NCBI GenBank assembly: GCA_029379385.1
Contig: CM055618.1
Coordinates: 17,337,071-17,401,070 of the forward strand
Origin: Quillaja saponaria
Taxonomy: Eukaryota > Streptophyta > Magnoliopsida > Fabales > Quillajaceae
Direction of reading: 5' to 3'
DNA: 64,000 nt
In this document: positions 51,680 through 63,114 of the stretch, in pieces
Numbering within the stretch: the stretch's first letter is position 1
How the letters are laid out: every line of letters starts with the position of its first letter
Notes under the pieces: model-generated
Told to the model about the DNA's origin: nothing
Seen by the model: only the letters and a program-made list of their open reading frames with translations
Databases searched by the model: none
Made by a program: the position numbers and the translations under genes

Positions 51680-54530
51680 CTAGTTCCAATAATTAATTGA
51701 GACCCAGAAAGAAAAAGGAATTAAGGATACAAATAAGTCCAATGCCACACAAACTACGGCATCCAACAACCAAGGCATATTAGCTTTGATGCTTTCCCAT
51801 TCACTACTTCTCACAACAATACTGCAAACATTCAAGCAGATTTTAATCACACATTTATATAATGTTAATTCAAGATGGATCAATCAATGATTTGAGAAAA
51901 ATTAAGTAAGAGAAGAGAGAGAGAGAGAGATGAATGAACCTGGCCACATAAGTGACATTGGCAACCAATGCAAAGATGAACATGAGAGGGATTAAGACCC
52001 TAAATTGATCAACATTAACAACAATCGTAAATAAGTAATTCAGATGAAATCAATATAAAGCTTAATTATTTAATATGTATTTATTAATTACCTCTACATT
52101 CCCCCTTTTTATCTGTCCAATTCCAACATATGCATATGCAACAACGTTACACGATATATTACAAACAAAATCATAAAATTAAATTAAATTAAATTAAATC
52201 AACAACATCTATGAAACATAAACATATTTGGGATTAATTAATTAGACATGCATGCACTTACATTTAACCATATCTGAGGGAGTCGGCCACCCATGTATAT
52301 CCCAGCCATGAGCCATCCCAACAATTGCCCATAAACATTTTCTGTCCTGTGCTCCTGTATGAATTATATATATTATAGTAATAGCATTAATTAATTAATT
52401 AATTAGCTAGATAATATATATTATTTATGTAGTCATACTTGTAAGAGTTTCCTCCCGGTAAACCTCATGTAAAGCTTCCTCCAAAGCATCACTTTTTAGA
52501 GGCAAATTAACCGATGCTGCCAAAAATGTTCCATAACCAGCCTGCATGAAGAAATTAGCTAGTAGTATATCAAAGGTGAGAATAACAAAGGAAGCTCAAG
52601 TAATTTAAATGCCTAGTAGCTGGTAATTAATTAATTAAGAAAGTAAACAGACTGACAGATCGTGGAATTGGCCTGGGCTGAGTAGTGAACTTGTTGGACG
52701 ATGAAATTGCCTCATCCTCAGACGAAGAATCATTGTTCAATTCCATGGCTGAAGGACCACTTTTAGCCACTCTCAGATAGGTTCGAAAGGGAGGAGTGCC
52801 ACTACCAGCCAATGATCTTGCTGACCTGCAAGCCACCATTATATTTCAATCATCTGTTATATTAATTAATTTATAAAGGAAGAACCAAGGTTGATCCATG
52901 ATTAATTATTTGTGTAAAACTAAAAACAGTAATTGTATACATACGTATAGTAGAACTCCCTGCGAGGCGTAGCTAATTTGGGTACTGACCGAACATTTGA
53001 CTTATCTGATCTTAATGGTTTTTCCTGATCTTCTTCGCACTAAAATACACAATATTCAATCATATATAATTCATTTCTTTATGTACAAAACAGAAATTTG
53101 AAAGAGGGCAGGAATGGAATTAATGCTCAACTTTCATATATATAATTAAATATAACCATGCATACCACATTGTTAATTGTCATGTTACCACATTTCCAGT
53201 ACCATTTGTAAATGTAGTCATAGTACATGCTTTGCAGTACCAATACTATCGTACTTATTGTATATAGCTGAAAAAGAAAAAAGAAAAAAATAAATTAGTT
53301 CTCCATTTAATGATATATATCATAATCATTATATATGACTTGGAATTGCTATGCTGACTTACAAATAGTAAGATGTTTTTTAGTCTAGACATTTCCTTTG
53401 TAATTACACAATGATTTTAGGCCATCATCTCAAGTGCGTCCCAAGTAATTTCTAGCAGTTTTTTTTTTTTTTAGCATACAGAGTAATTACAATTTTGTAT
53501 TATCTTATTACAAATTTTCTGATGGAATGTCTAAAATTACTTAATAAGAATTATAAATATAATTTTAAAAATAATAATTTATGTATTAATAATCTTTGAG
53601 GCCGAATTCAACGGCAACTAACAATGAACACACATAAGAGGAGAAAAAATATACTCAAATTAATTACAATTTTAACCATATTGAATTAAGACTTCATGGT
53701 CTAAACATCCTGTTTATCTTTTTTGAATATGATTTAAGATTTGAAAATGTATCCGGCATTTGTAACTAATTAGAATTAAACACAAGATACATTTTGTAAT
53801 ATTATTCATCATCAAAAAGAAAAGAACAGGAATACATCTTCTCTATATTAACTATATAATGCAATTAATAAATGAAAACGTGCACTAGTTACCAGAGCTG
53901 TGTAGAACTGGGTAGGCAGCTGCATCCATGTCCATCCAAAGAAATTGATCATAAAAAAGCCAAAGAACAAAACCAATTAATTATTAGCAGAATCTGGCAG
54001 AGTTTGATGACGTAATAAATAGCATTATGAATTGTAATAACAATAGAGAGATAGTAAGGACCACCACCAGTACCAGGCTACCAAACAAGCCACTAATATT
54101 TCACTTTAAATATGGATGGGCTAGTGACAATTAGATAAGTTTCAAAATGGCCTGTGTGTGTAATACTCACCGTAGCTGGTTCCAGAAGGCAACCCACAAG
54201 ATTAAATATATCACTGCATCAAAAATACTAATTAATTAATCAATGAATTTTTAAATATAATTAATGAGGGGCAATTCAAGTAAAATATATATAATAGGAA
54301 ACAAACCCAGCAACCCAAGTGAGGAGAAAAGCAAGGGAGACTCCATGGCTAGACTTGGTGCGAAAGTTGGTGATAATCTGAGGGATTTCTGCAACACCCC
54401 AACAGACGAGGCTAATGAGACCAAATCCAAATGAGAAATCATCTTTTACATTGCAAAGACAGTCTTTAAAATATTTCTGAACCCAATCCACACAGGGTTT
54501 CCTTTCCTTCACACAATAAGAATGCTCCAT
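51680..54530 (-). CDS. PQ-loop repeat membrane protein (At4g36850-like), apparently disrupted
   Basis: PQ-loop proteins are seven-helix vacuolar or lysosomal carriers, with cationic amino acid export known for yeast and animal relatives. Eleven exons are seen on the minus strand: 54307-54530, 54171-54213, 53893-53919, 53166-53267, 52945-53039, 52657-52825, 52464-52541, 52262-52354, 52092-52112, 51940-51999 and 51680-51821. PQ motif 1 is in WGVAEIPQIITNFRTKSSHG (exon 1) and motif 2 in GGRLPQIWLN (exon 8). Exons 3 and 9 are only 27 and 21 nt. Two breaks appear. The natural end of exon 7 (LTS|) does not meet exon 8 in frame, and only an earlier donor at 52463 does. Exon 10 has one base too many (CCCTCTCATG), so that translation would stop at 51804-51806. 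The C-terminus after DLFV also departs from the family. It is either a dying gene or carries sequence errors. Confidence 0.85.
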
Positions 54531-57500
54531 TTTCAATCTCTCTCTTTCTCTCTCTGTAGTGTGTACTAGGCTACTAGCTTGTGCTGGGCTGGGCAACTGT
54601 ACGTTTTACTAGCCGGAGAGGTTTAAGATATTTATATATGGTTATAAAGAAAACACGGGGCTTGAATTGAATCAACAAGAGGACAAACTCACACATAGAA
54701 AGAGAGAGAAAGGTTTTTTTTTTTTTTTTTTTCCTGATAATTTTGTCCTTCTTAATCTATCAGATTTCAATTTCAATCACTAGAATGTTGACATTTTTGT
54801 TTTGTTTTTTAAGTCTGTATTTTTGAACGATATTATCAAAATTCTATATGTCACCATCTTATCTTAATTTGTCCTTCTCTGTCTCAATTTTATCATATTA
54901 TATTATATATAGCTTTACAGGACATGAATTTATTCATTAAAAAAAATAAAATAAAAAACTTGGCCGTTGAAAAATTAAAAAGAAAAGAGGAGCTGAGAAG
55001 GTGAAGTTAGATTAGACTTCGAGAGTTTTAAAAGTTATAGAAGTTGATCTCCACCAGTTGCTTCAATTACTGTTTTTTGCGCTACAAGCTAGCCATCTAA
55101 TATAAAAGAATATTGGACCGACTGTATAGAATATACTGAATACTGAATTTGCAATTGCACCATCAATATCCGTTTGGAAAAGGAGATCCAATTACATTAT
55201 TACTTTGATTTAATTGCGTGTAAAAGACATTTCCATTTTTTGTTTTGCTTGCTTTTGATTGGAGCAAGATATATATTCCAATCAGCTCCAAAATAATGGC
55301 TAACAACGAAAATGCAACCAGCTAGTACTCGACCTACCAATGAAGAGGATTGGCATGAACCAGTCCTATTATGTTGGCCAAGTTCAACCAATAAAAGGAC
55401 AGATTACTTTAGCAACAGTACGTTTTATATATGCATGTACTGATGAATGCTGGTTACATTCCATTTATGTTGGCGAATCTGGTCTCTTTAGTGGTCAAGG
55501 TTCATTCTCTATATAAAAGTTCAGAAACGAACATCTCTACTGCTACTGCTAATTATTTCTTTCTTAATTGGATTTGGTTCATATATATAATACATAAATC
55601 TAACAAGGGCATGCATGGATATACACACATATAATATATATTGTATATAAATTTAAGTTAGGGAATGATTTATAGTATAGCTATAGTTGGTGTCCCTTTC
55701 TTGACAGTGCAAAATAAATAATTAGGCTGAACAGCTGGTAATGTCAAAGACGTGTAGGAGAGAAAGAAAGAGAAAAAGTTAAAAATGGCGAGCAGAGCAC
55801 ACAACAAGAATCTAATCTAATCCTCAAAGACTGCAAACGGACAAAAAGAAACGGCATCGGTGCGCTGCAACTGGTTCATGAATCATGATGTCACTGCTGT
55901 GCTTTCATGTTTATCCCTTGTCATATATCGTAACCACAGAGATAACCTTCTGTTTTGGTTTACTAGGAAGTTAAGGTATTAATATGTTGCAGTCACATAT
56001 AGCTATAGCTGCTTCTATAAGTAATCTGGCAAGTGACTCTAATTTTTTTTTATATATTATTATATTAGACTACACCAAAAATGTTTATACATTTTTTCTA
56101 ATTACAAGCTAGAGATTGTAGATAAAGTAATATTTTATCATTAAAAGATTAATATTGTCGTTAAACCATTTTCGTTTACCATAACTACATCAACTCTAAA
56201 TTTTTTTTAACATGGATTGCATTTAAAAGCTAAATTGTTAAATGTGTAACAGATTATAATTATTTATGTAGTCTCACTTAAAAGCATAAATTATTATATA
56301 GAGATTATAACCCATAATTGATGTCTCACCTAATAATTTAAGTTCTTACAAATTTCATAAAGATAATACTATTAATAAAAGGAAGAAGAAAGATTTATGT
56401 TGCAAATTTGCAATATCAAAGCAAAATTTAATACTCTACTAAAGGAATAAAATATTTGACAAGATCTACTAATTTTCTCTTCAACTTTGTTCTTATCCCA
56501 AAATAATAAAAACTTGTGATTCCTTTGAATTTGAATCTTCTAAGTTCCAAATTCTCTAGAAATTAAAATTCTATTGATTTAAACCGTTAAATAATAATAA
56601 ATGATTAAGATGAAGTATCGTTATTTTAAATAAAAAACAATTATACTCAATATTTTATTAAATAAATTTATCAAATATAACCTTATTTCCTATTTTCTTT
56701 TCATTAATAAGAATAAATTTAACAAATAGTCAAGACGATGCACTCATTATTTTTAAATAGTAAAAAAAATAAAAAAAATCTAGCATTTTAGTATATATAT
56801 TTATCTTTTATAAACTTTTTTATTTACACTCTATTTCTTTAATATAAAAAAAACTAATAACTTAATAAAGAAAAAAGAAAACTAATTTTCTAACAATTTT
56901 ATGATTAATCTAAAAAAGTCATTACACTCAGAATCCAATTTTTTTAAAAAAATGTAATTTGAGAGGAAAAAATAATAAATAAAGCTCAATTAAAAAAAAA
57001 AACTAAAATTTTTGAGGAAAAAGAAAAAAAACACACACACACACAAATACAAAAACTATAATTAAATACCTTCAAATTTGAAAGTAGGTCTATATAAGGT
57101 AATTAGCTCTAATATTATATATATTAATTTATTTATAGACAATTAATTATAAATAAAATAGGAAATAAAACTACATAAGGTAACTTTCTTAATGAAATAT
57201 GGAGTTTGATTATTTTTTATTAGAAATAATGAGGTAGCATCATGCTAACCATTTATTATTAACTAACTGCTTAATCAAATATAGAACTTATGGAACTTTA
57301 GAGAACTTGAAACTCTAGAGAATTCAAATCAGTAACATACACTTTTTCTTAAAGATTCAAAATAAAAAATAAAAAAAATTGGTAAATAAAAAAGTAATCA
57401 AAATTATCAAAAATAATAAACTAAAATAATTTAGTACTCATTATTATCCCACTTCAACTTGAAAGTTTGGAAGTTAGAAACAATGGTTCTAGACATTTTA

Positions 57501-59085
57501 TTCTGGGGCCAGATCATAAATTTTGTTTGAGACGGGGAAAGTTGCCATCTAACGAAAAAGTTATTTAATATCTTGTTAACAATCATAAATTAATTATACA
57601 ATAAAACACTTTTTGTTCTACAAGCCATCTTACATAAACACGAAATTGGATCGTTCCCTTTAATAAGATAAAATATTTAAAATTTTAATTAGTTAGTATA
57701 GTAAGAATGTATTTTTTAAATTGAAATCTTTTTATGAATACCGTGATAAATAAAATCACATGTTGGTGTCAAAATATGAAGTCCTGAAATAATATTCAAC
57801 ATCAACTGTGACTGACGCATACAACTGCGATGGGCTTTTAATGCCTCATTCAGGCCCGTTCAAATGCCTAAATGATCTTAAACTTCGAGATGTGATAGAC
57901 CCACGGGCCACTAATTAATGAATCAAACACTTTTTCTTCTTCTTTTGGTACAAGAACAAAACAAGCACTTTCCCAAATATTTAATACGCACTGAGAGTTT
58001 TCATTTCCCATTTCCCACCCTTCGAATATACGATTTCCCCACCGTAGCCCACATAGAGCATAAAGCATATAGTGAGGTGCAAAGAGACTCCGCGTTAGGC
58101 AGATTCCTTTCTTAGTTTATAAATGAATTGTCGGTGAAGTGTTCAGATCGCGATGATGTAGACGATTTTTTATCGACTACGTTACGAGAAATCCACTAAA
58201 ACCTTCGACCACACAGCCATTGAACAAAAGATTACCAAAAATATTTTCAATATTAATTTCAATTTTATAAGTTTAATTGAGATAAGTCAACTTCTGAGAT
58301 CTCATTAAACTATTACAACACAATTGTAAAAAATTAATATTCAATCAAAATTATCACCAAATAACAATCAAATGAATAAAAGAACAAAATATATTAAATG
58401 ATACTGTGATAAACTCTTTTAGGATTGTCTCAAAATTTCAAGATTGAATTATGCCTTCAACAGGAATAGAGTTTATGATAAATGAGAGATGTAAGTAACT
58501 TGCTATAGCTAGAATTTATATTTTCAATTTCAACAAATTAATCTCCTAAGAAAAAAAACATCGTTAGGAGAGAATTAGCTGATCTAAAGTCCTGGTCGTA
58601 TCATGTGATATCTTGAAAAAAAGAAAAAATTAACAAATCATAAAAAAGTCATACATATAGACTCAATTCATGTACTTTAAACTTGTAACTAATTCATACA
58701 GGGTCAATTTATATATGTCAAGAGACTCTTTAAAAAGAAAAAAAAACAGGATTTACAATTTAAAATTCATATAAACTGCTTGCCTCATACGCATAATACA
58801 TATTTATATACATAATACAGCTTTCATAAGAGCGTATGGTTAACGTAGAAATCTGAATATCAATTTCTTGGGACCCTATAGGAAACTACCATGCAATTTC
58901 CTCTCCGTGGAAAGTTACGTAATCTACATTTGCTCTTTTACCTGGCAACTTCGTTTACATCTCTCTCTCTCAAACTTTATTCTTTCTTCTTTCCTCCCTT
59001 CCTTCTATAAATTAAGCTGCATAATTTATAGAAGGAAATCAAATTTTGTAAATATTATTTCCATTTTATTTGTTAATTAATTCTT
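54531..59085. other. AT-rich intergenic region with a long inverted repeat
   Basis: No gene is recognised over 4.5 kb. Left of 54.75 kb lie the promoter and leader of the PQ-loop gene. The region 56.0-57.75 kb is extremely AT-rich and contains a pair of inverted repeat arms (listed separately) and a (CA)n run near 57032-57047. The right end holds the CML promoter with a (CT)n and pyrimidine-rich leader near 58960-59000. Confidence 0.5.
56521..57345. repeat. Long imperfect inverted repeat, about 190-bp arms
   Basis: The left arm (about 56521-56700) aligns with the reverse complement of the right arm (about 57150-57345). Shared words, in order, are TTTGAAT, TCTCTAGA, AATAATAAATG(A/G)TTA, ATAAAAAA, and TTATTTCCTATTTT. 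The arms enclose about 450 bp of AT-rich DNA. This structure resembles a large MITE or foldback element. I did not find a clear target-site duplication. Confidence 0.55.
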
Positions 59086-59714
59086 ATGGCAACCAGCAGA
59101 ATTCTCAAACCATATTCCAAATGGTTTTCAAATAAAATTAGTCTTAAACTCAACCTTCATCGCTTTAAATCAAAGTCATCTAGTTCATCTCCTAGTCCTA
59201 GCTCTCCTATGTCATTGCCGTCTACCCCGAAGGCAACCGGTAAGTTATACAGCAATATGGAAGATGAGCTCAAAGAAGTTTTTTGTCATTTTGATGGTGA
59301 TGGAGACGAGAAGATATCGGCCTTGGAACTCAGGGATTATTTTGGATCAATTGGGGAGTATGTTTCACATGAAGAGGCTCAAGGTGTAATCGATGTGCTC
59401 GATTCGGATGGTGACAATTTGTTGAATTTTCAAGACTTCATGAGGTTGATGAAGAGGGAAGGTAATTCATCTAATAATATGATCATCATAATCATGATCA
59501 TAATCGTGAGGATGAAGATTTGAAGAAGGCTTTTGAAATGTTTGAATGGGAAAAAGGGTCAGGTTGCATAACCCCAAAAGGATTGCAAAGGATGTTGAAT
59601 CGTCTTGGAGATGACAAATCTTATGATGAGTGTGTGGCCATGATTCAAGTGTTTGATTCAGATGGCAATGGAGTGCTTGATTTCAATGAATTTCACCAAA
59701 TGATGGCTGCCTAA
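59086..59714 (+). CDS. Calmodulin-like protein (CML41-like) with a frameshift between EF-hand pairs
   Basis: CML41 is a Ca2+ sensor; in Arabidopsis it acts at plasmodesmata in immunity. The intronless gene starts with MATSRILKPYSKWFS, then a Ser-rich linker (PSPSSPMSLPSTPKAT), as in CML41. EF-hand 1 (DGDGDEKISALE) and EF-hand 2 (DSDGDNLLNFQD) are in the first frame. Near 59479 two extra bases (or one missing) shift the frame, and it ends at TGA 59521-59523 after 145 residues. The other frame continues from GAT at 59481 with a His/Asp/Asn-rich linker, LKKAFEMFE, a degenerate EF-hand 3 (WEKGSGCITPKG) and a canonical EF-hand 4 (DSDGNGVLDFNE), ending at TAA 59712-59714. Family members are about 200 residues, so the two parts together make one gene. 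The break may be real or a sequence error in an ATGATC-type slippage tract. Confidence 0.88.
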
Positions 59715-61326
59715 ATATTATCTTATATTACATTTTTATGCTTCATGCATGTCGCGAATTACTTATGTACATATTGAATATACAAGTTAATAATTAAGAG
59801 AAGTTATGCTTAAAAATATTTAGACTTTACCCAAAGTTTGTTAAAGTGTGTGAGTCGCTTGGGGCTACATCTCAAAGAGATTTTGAGTGATCTATTTTGC
59901 AAAATAAAACATTATATATATTGGGTTTGAATTTGATACATTATTATTCTTGTCTTGTTTTTATTTTTAAGGTATCAAAATGTTCAATTATGCATATAAT
60001 TAAAATTAAATTTGATATTTAAGAATTTATTTTTCACCAACCATCAAAATGATCAGCTATAGTTTTATGCATTATTAATTAGTTAAAGCATATATTCGTT
60101 TGAGTTTTAAATATAGTGACCCATCCTACCATCTATTTACACATTAGCATATAACTGAAGCTACCAAAGTATAGATATTTGCAGAAAAGAAAAAGCTAGG
60201 AGTGATGGGCTGTAATTAATTAAATTACAATCAACAGTATTGGATGACCTCTTTTTCATTTTTCAAAGTTGGCATATATTTGGTGCAAATCACACATATA
60301 CGGTACAATAAAACTCAATCGAGTATGTATGAATTGTGCTTAAGAAAATCAACAATTGTTCTATATGAATAATTCTAGACATTAACATCAATCAAATATA
60401 GTGATTCTAAAAAAGAAAATTAAATTAATTGCATTGAATTACATTTAAATTTCTAAACCATATAGCTATGTGAATTAGTAATTAAGCATTTGGCATATAT
60501 TTCAACTTTTTACTGTTTGAAACTGACACAGCGCTGGACACTGGTGATAGTAAGTGATATGCAAACCAAGCAACAATATATGACTGTTACTTTCAAAATC
60601 TATTGACCATTGTTCATAAAGAAACAAAGCAACAAAAGAGACACCCCACAACCCACATGACATGCCTTCTTAGGTGTCACTTCTCACCCAACCCTCAAGG
60701 AAAGGTTTCCTTACTTTCCTTTGGAAAACCAGAAATCTTCTGATGAAAGTTTGACAGTCAAGTCATTTTCCCCATAGACATGTTCTGACGAATATAAGTA
60801 TCATACGCCTCTTATCTCTATGGGGTCAGTTTCATTGATGAACGTGGAGTTTTCTCCATAGTTTCACTACCACGTCCACAATGAAACTAAAGATCAGTAC
60901 GTAACATTCTTCTTGACAGTCACACTTTTTCTTTTCGTTTTTTGGGTCTATCATGAACTACACTACGAGAGGCGAACTGGTACATTCGTTACGACTTTTT
61001 AAGACTTTTCAAGACGTATAATATTGTTGGTACAAGAGGCTAAATGGCTCCTGAGTATTTTGAAAACGGTATACTCTCTACAACATGTCTATTCATTTGG
61101 GATTCTCATGCTTACTGGACAGAGATTTTTAATGTCCTGCTTGTCAGGAAGCGGGAAGCAGCCTAAGATGTTGAGAATACAATTGGATTGAAAAGCTAAA
61201 ATCCTCTTAGACTTACATTGATAATCAATCAGAGAATATACATAATACACAGGTAATTATTAAACCTAAAATCTTAATGATGAGGGATTAATTGGACCAA
61301 GAAAGTCCAACACTTCCATTACTAAA
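59715..61326. other. Convergent 3' flanks of CML and LYK4-like genes
   Basis: No coding sequence is recognised. The stretch should hold the two 3' UTRs. It has no distinct repeat that I can support. Confidence 0.45.
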
Positions 61327-63114
61327 TTAGCGAGCTTTGACTGGACTGATAGTCTGTGTATCTTCTGCATCTATAGTCCAGGATCTTTCTAATTTCCCAG
61401 GAGCTGACTGGGTCAGAACCGAGAGGCCAAGAACAATATCTGCCATGCTTGGTCTTGACAAAGATTTATCCACTGTGCAAGCGACTGCCATGGTTGCCAA
61501 GCTGAGAGCTCCATCAATTGGATAAGAATTTCCCAAATTTGGATCCATCCATTTTCTCAGTCTCTCCTCTTTCTTCTCTTCAAAATCTAAGATTCCCTTT
61601 ATATCCTTCCATAGCATAACAACCTCACCATTTTCTTTCGTTGTCATAGATTTCTTACCTGAAAGCAACTCCAACAGAACAACTCCGAAAGCAAAAGCAT
61701 CAATTTTTGGCATCACAGGATTGGTAGAAGGTCTGGCCATGGAGAAATTTGCTATCTTGGCCTTAAATTTTGAGTCAAGAAGTATATTGCTTGTTCTGAT
61801 GTCCCTGTGAACAATTCTTGGCTGAGTATGTTCATGCATATATTGCAGACCCGTAGCCACATCTAATGCTATTTGTAGCCTCTGCTTCCATGAGAGGAAC
61901 GCTACAGAGCTTGAAGAGGCTGAAGCCCCGGACCGCAGCAACTCATCCAGAGACCCATTTTCAGTATATTCATAAACCAGGAAGAAATTTCCTTCAGCAT
62001 CAGATGAGATGCCCATCAATTTCACAAGATTCGCATGATTTACTTTCTGTAAAATTTTTAGTTCCTCTGTAACATCTTCCTTGACTTTCTTTACAGCTAA
62101 GAGATGCCCATCAATTTTAGCCCTGTAAACTGATCCCCCAATCTTGTAGAGCTCATTGAGATTCATAGTAGCTTCCATGATCACATTAATATCATACACT
62201 TTTGGCTTGCCTACATACCCTGAGACACCAGAAAGTAGCTTATCAGCTGTCTCCAAAGAAGTATTATTCCCACCCGAAGTGTTCTTTTCCTTCTTCAGCT
62301 TCAGAAGATAAACATATATCAGCAATATCACTAAAAGGACAATTAGTAGACCACATCCCAGGCTAATACCCACAATGGTCCAAGGATGTTTGGATTCCTT
62401 GTTATTTTCAACAGAGTGAGGTTGAGCAAGGGTTGGTAACCTTGCTACTGGGATCAAAATTGGACTATTTACAGCAGAGCTGAAGTTGTTTTGGAAATTA
62501 TTTTCATTCAATATGTTGGCAGCTGATACATTAAACTTTGCAGCCAACTGCGAAACATCATCAAAGGGTTGCCATACATGAGTGATAAGATACTTAATCC
62601 CTTCGGCCAATTGGGCCTTTGAAGGGCACCTGCAGAACAAAGGAAATATTATTTTGGTGCCAACTGGCACGAGATTTGGGTTTATATGGGGATTCAGATC
62701 TTGCACTGCACTCCAATTGGTGAGATTCTGGAATGAACCGATTGACACTAAGTAATAGCTATCTCCTTTCTTCATCTCGTAAGTTGTGTTGGAGAAAGAA
62801 CGGTTTCCAGTGCAACCACAAGAGATAGGCACCAGTAAGAGTTGGCCTGGAATCAGCTTCATATCCTCTGAAACTAAATTACTGGCTCTTGCAATTGATA
62901 AAGGACTTACATCAAATATATCAGATATGTTTCCCAACCTCAAGAGATCTGGTGACTGGGCAAAATATGTGACATATGTGTCACAGGGAGAAGGTGAATC
63001 TGCAGGGCATGAAAAGTCCGTAATGTTTGGTGGTGATTGAGCTGGAATATGGGCAATTGTAAACAACATGGATAGGACAAAAAGAGCTTGATAAGGAAGG
63101 AGAAAGATAGCCAT
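61327..63114 (-). CDS. LYK4: LysM receptor-like pseudokinase (LYK4-type)
   Basis: This is a plasma-membrane co-receptor for chitin; LYK4 and LYK5 of Arabidopsis work with CERK1. The gene is intronless and codes for 595 residues, as for LYK4/LYK5. Residues 1 to about 26 are a signal peptide. The ectodomain has three LysM domains (about 45-95, 110-158 and 172-225), with the paired cysteine motifs CGC (99-101) and CRC (161-163) that bridge them. The transmembrane helix is at about 246-271. The kinase-like domain (about 320-585) keeps the VAIK lysine (AVKK, K342) and HRD (436-438). The glycine loop is reduced to IGGSVY, HRDxK has Arg in place of Lys, and DFG is replaced by NFS (456-458). It should therefore be catalytically dead, as LYK4 is. 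Arabidopsis places LYK4 (At2g23770) beside a RING gene and MCU, as here. Confidence 0.95.
   Translation of the reverse strand: MAIFLLPYQALFVLSMLFTIAHIPAQSPPNITDFSCPADSPSPCDTYVTYFAQSPDLLRLGNISDIFDVSPLSIARASNLVSEDMKLIPGQLLLVPISCGCTGNRSFSNTTYEMKKGDSYYLVSIGSFQNLTNWSAVQDLNPHINPNLVPVGTKIIFPLFCRCPSKAQLAEGIKYLITHVWQPFDDVSQLAAKFNVSAANILNENNFQNNFSSAVNSPILIPVARLPTLAQPHSVENNKESKHPWTIVGISLGCGLLIVLLVILLIYVYLLKLKKEKNTSGGNNTSLETADKLLSGVSGYVGKPKVYDINVIMEATMNLNELYKIGGSVYRAKIDGHLLAVKKVKEDVTEELKILQKVNHANLVKLMGISSDAEGNFFLVYEYTENGSLDELLRSGASASSSSVAFLSWKQRLQIALDVATGLQYMHEHTQPRIVHRDIRTSNILLDSKFKAKIANFSMARPSTNPVMPKIDAFAFGVVLLELLSGKKSMTTKENGEVVMLWKDIKGILDFEEKKEERLRKWMDPNLGNSYPIDGALSLATMAVACTVDKSLSRPSMADIVLGLSVLTQSAPGKLERSWTIDAEDTQTISPVKAR

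Noticed and set aside
55431..55634. Hydrophobic 67-codon frame
   Set aside because: It is AT-rich, Ile/Tyr-rich by composition, with no family match and no supporting context.
59520..59714. Separate small EF-hand gene
   Set aside because: The frame begins with TTG and continues the EF-hand 3/4 half of the CML gene; it is the downstream part after a frameshift, not an independent gene.
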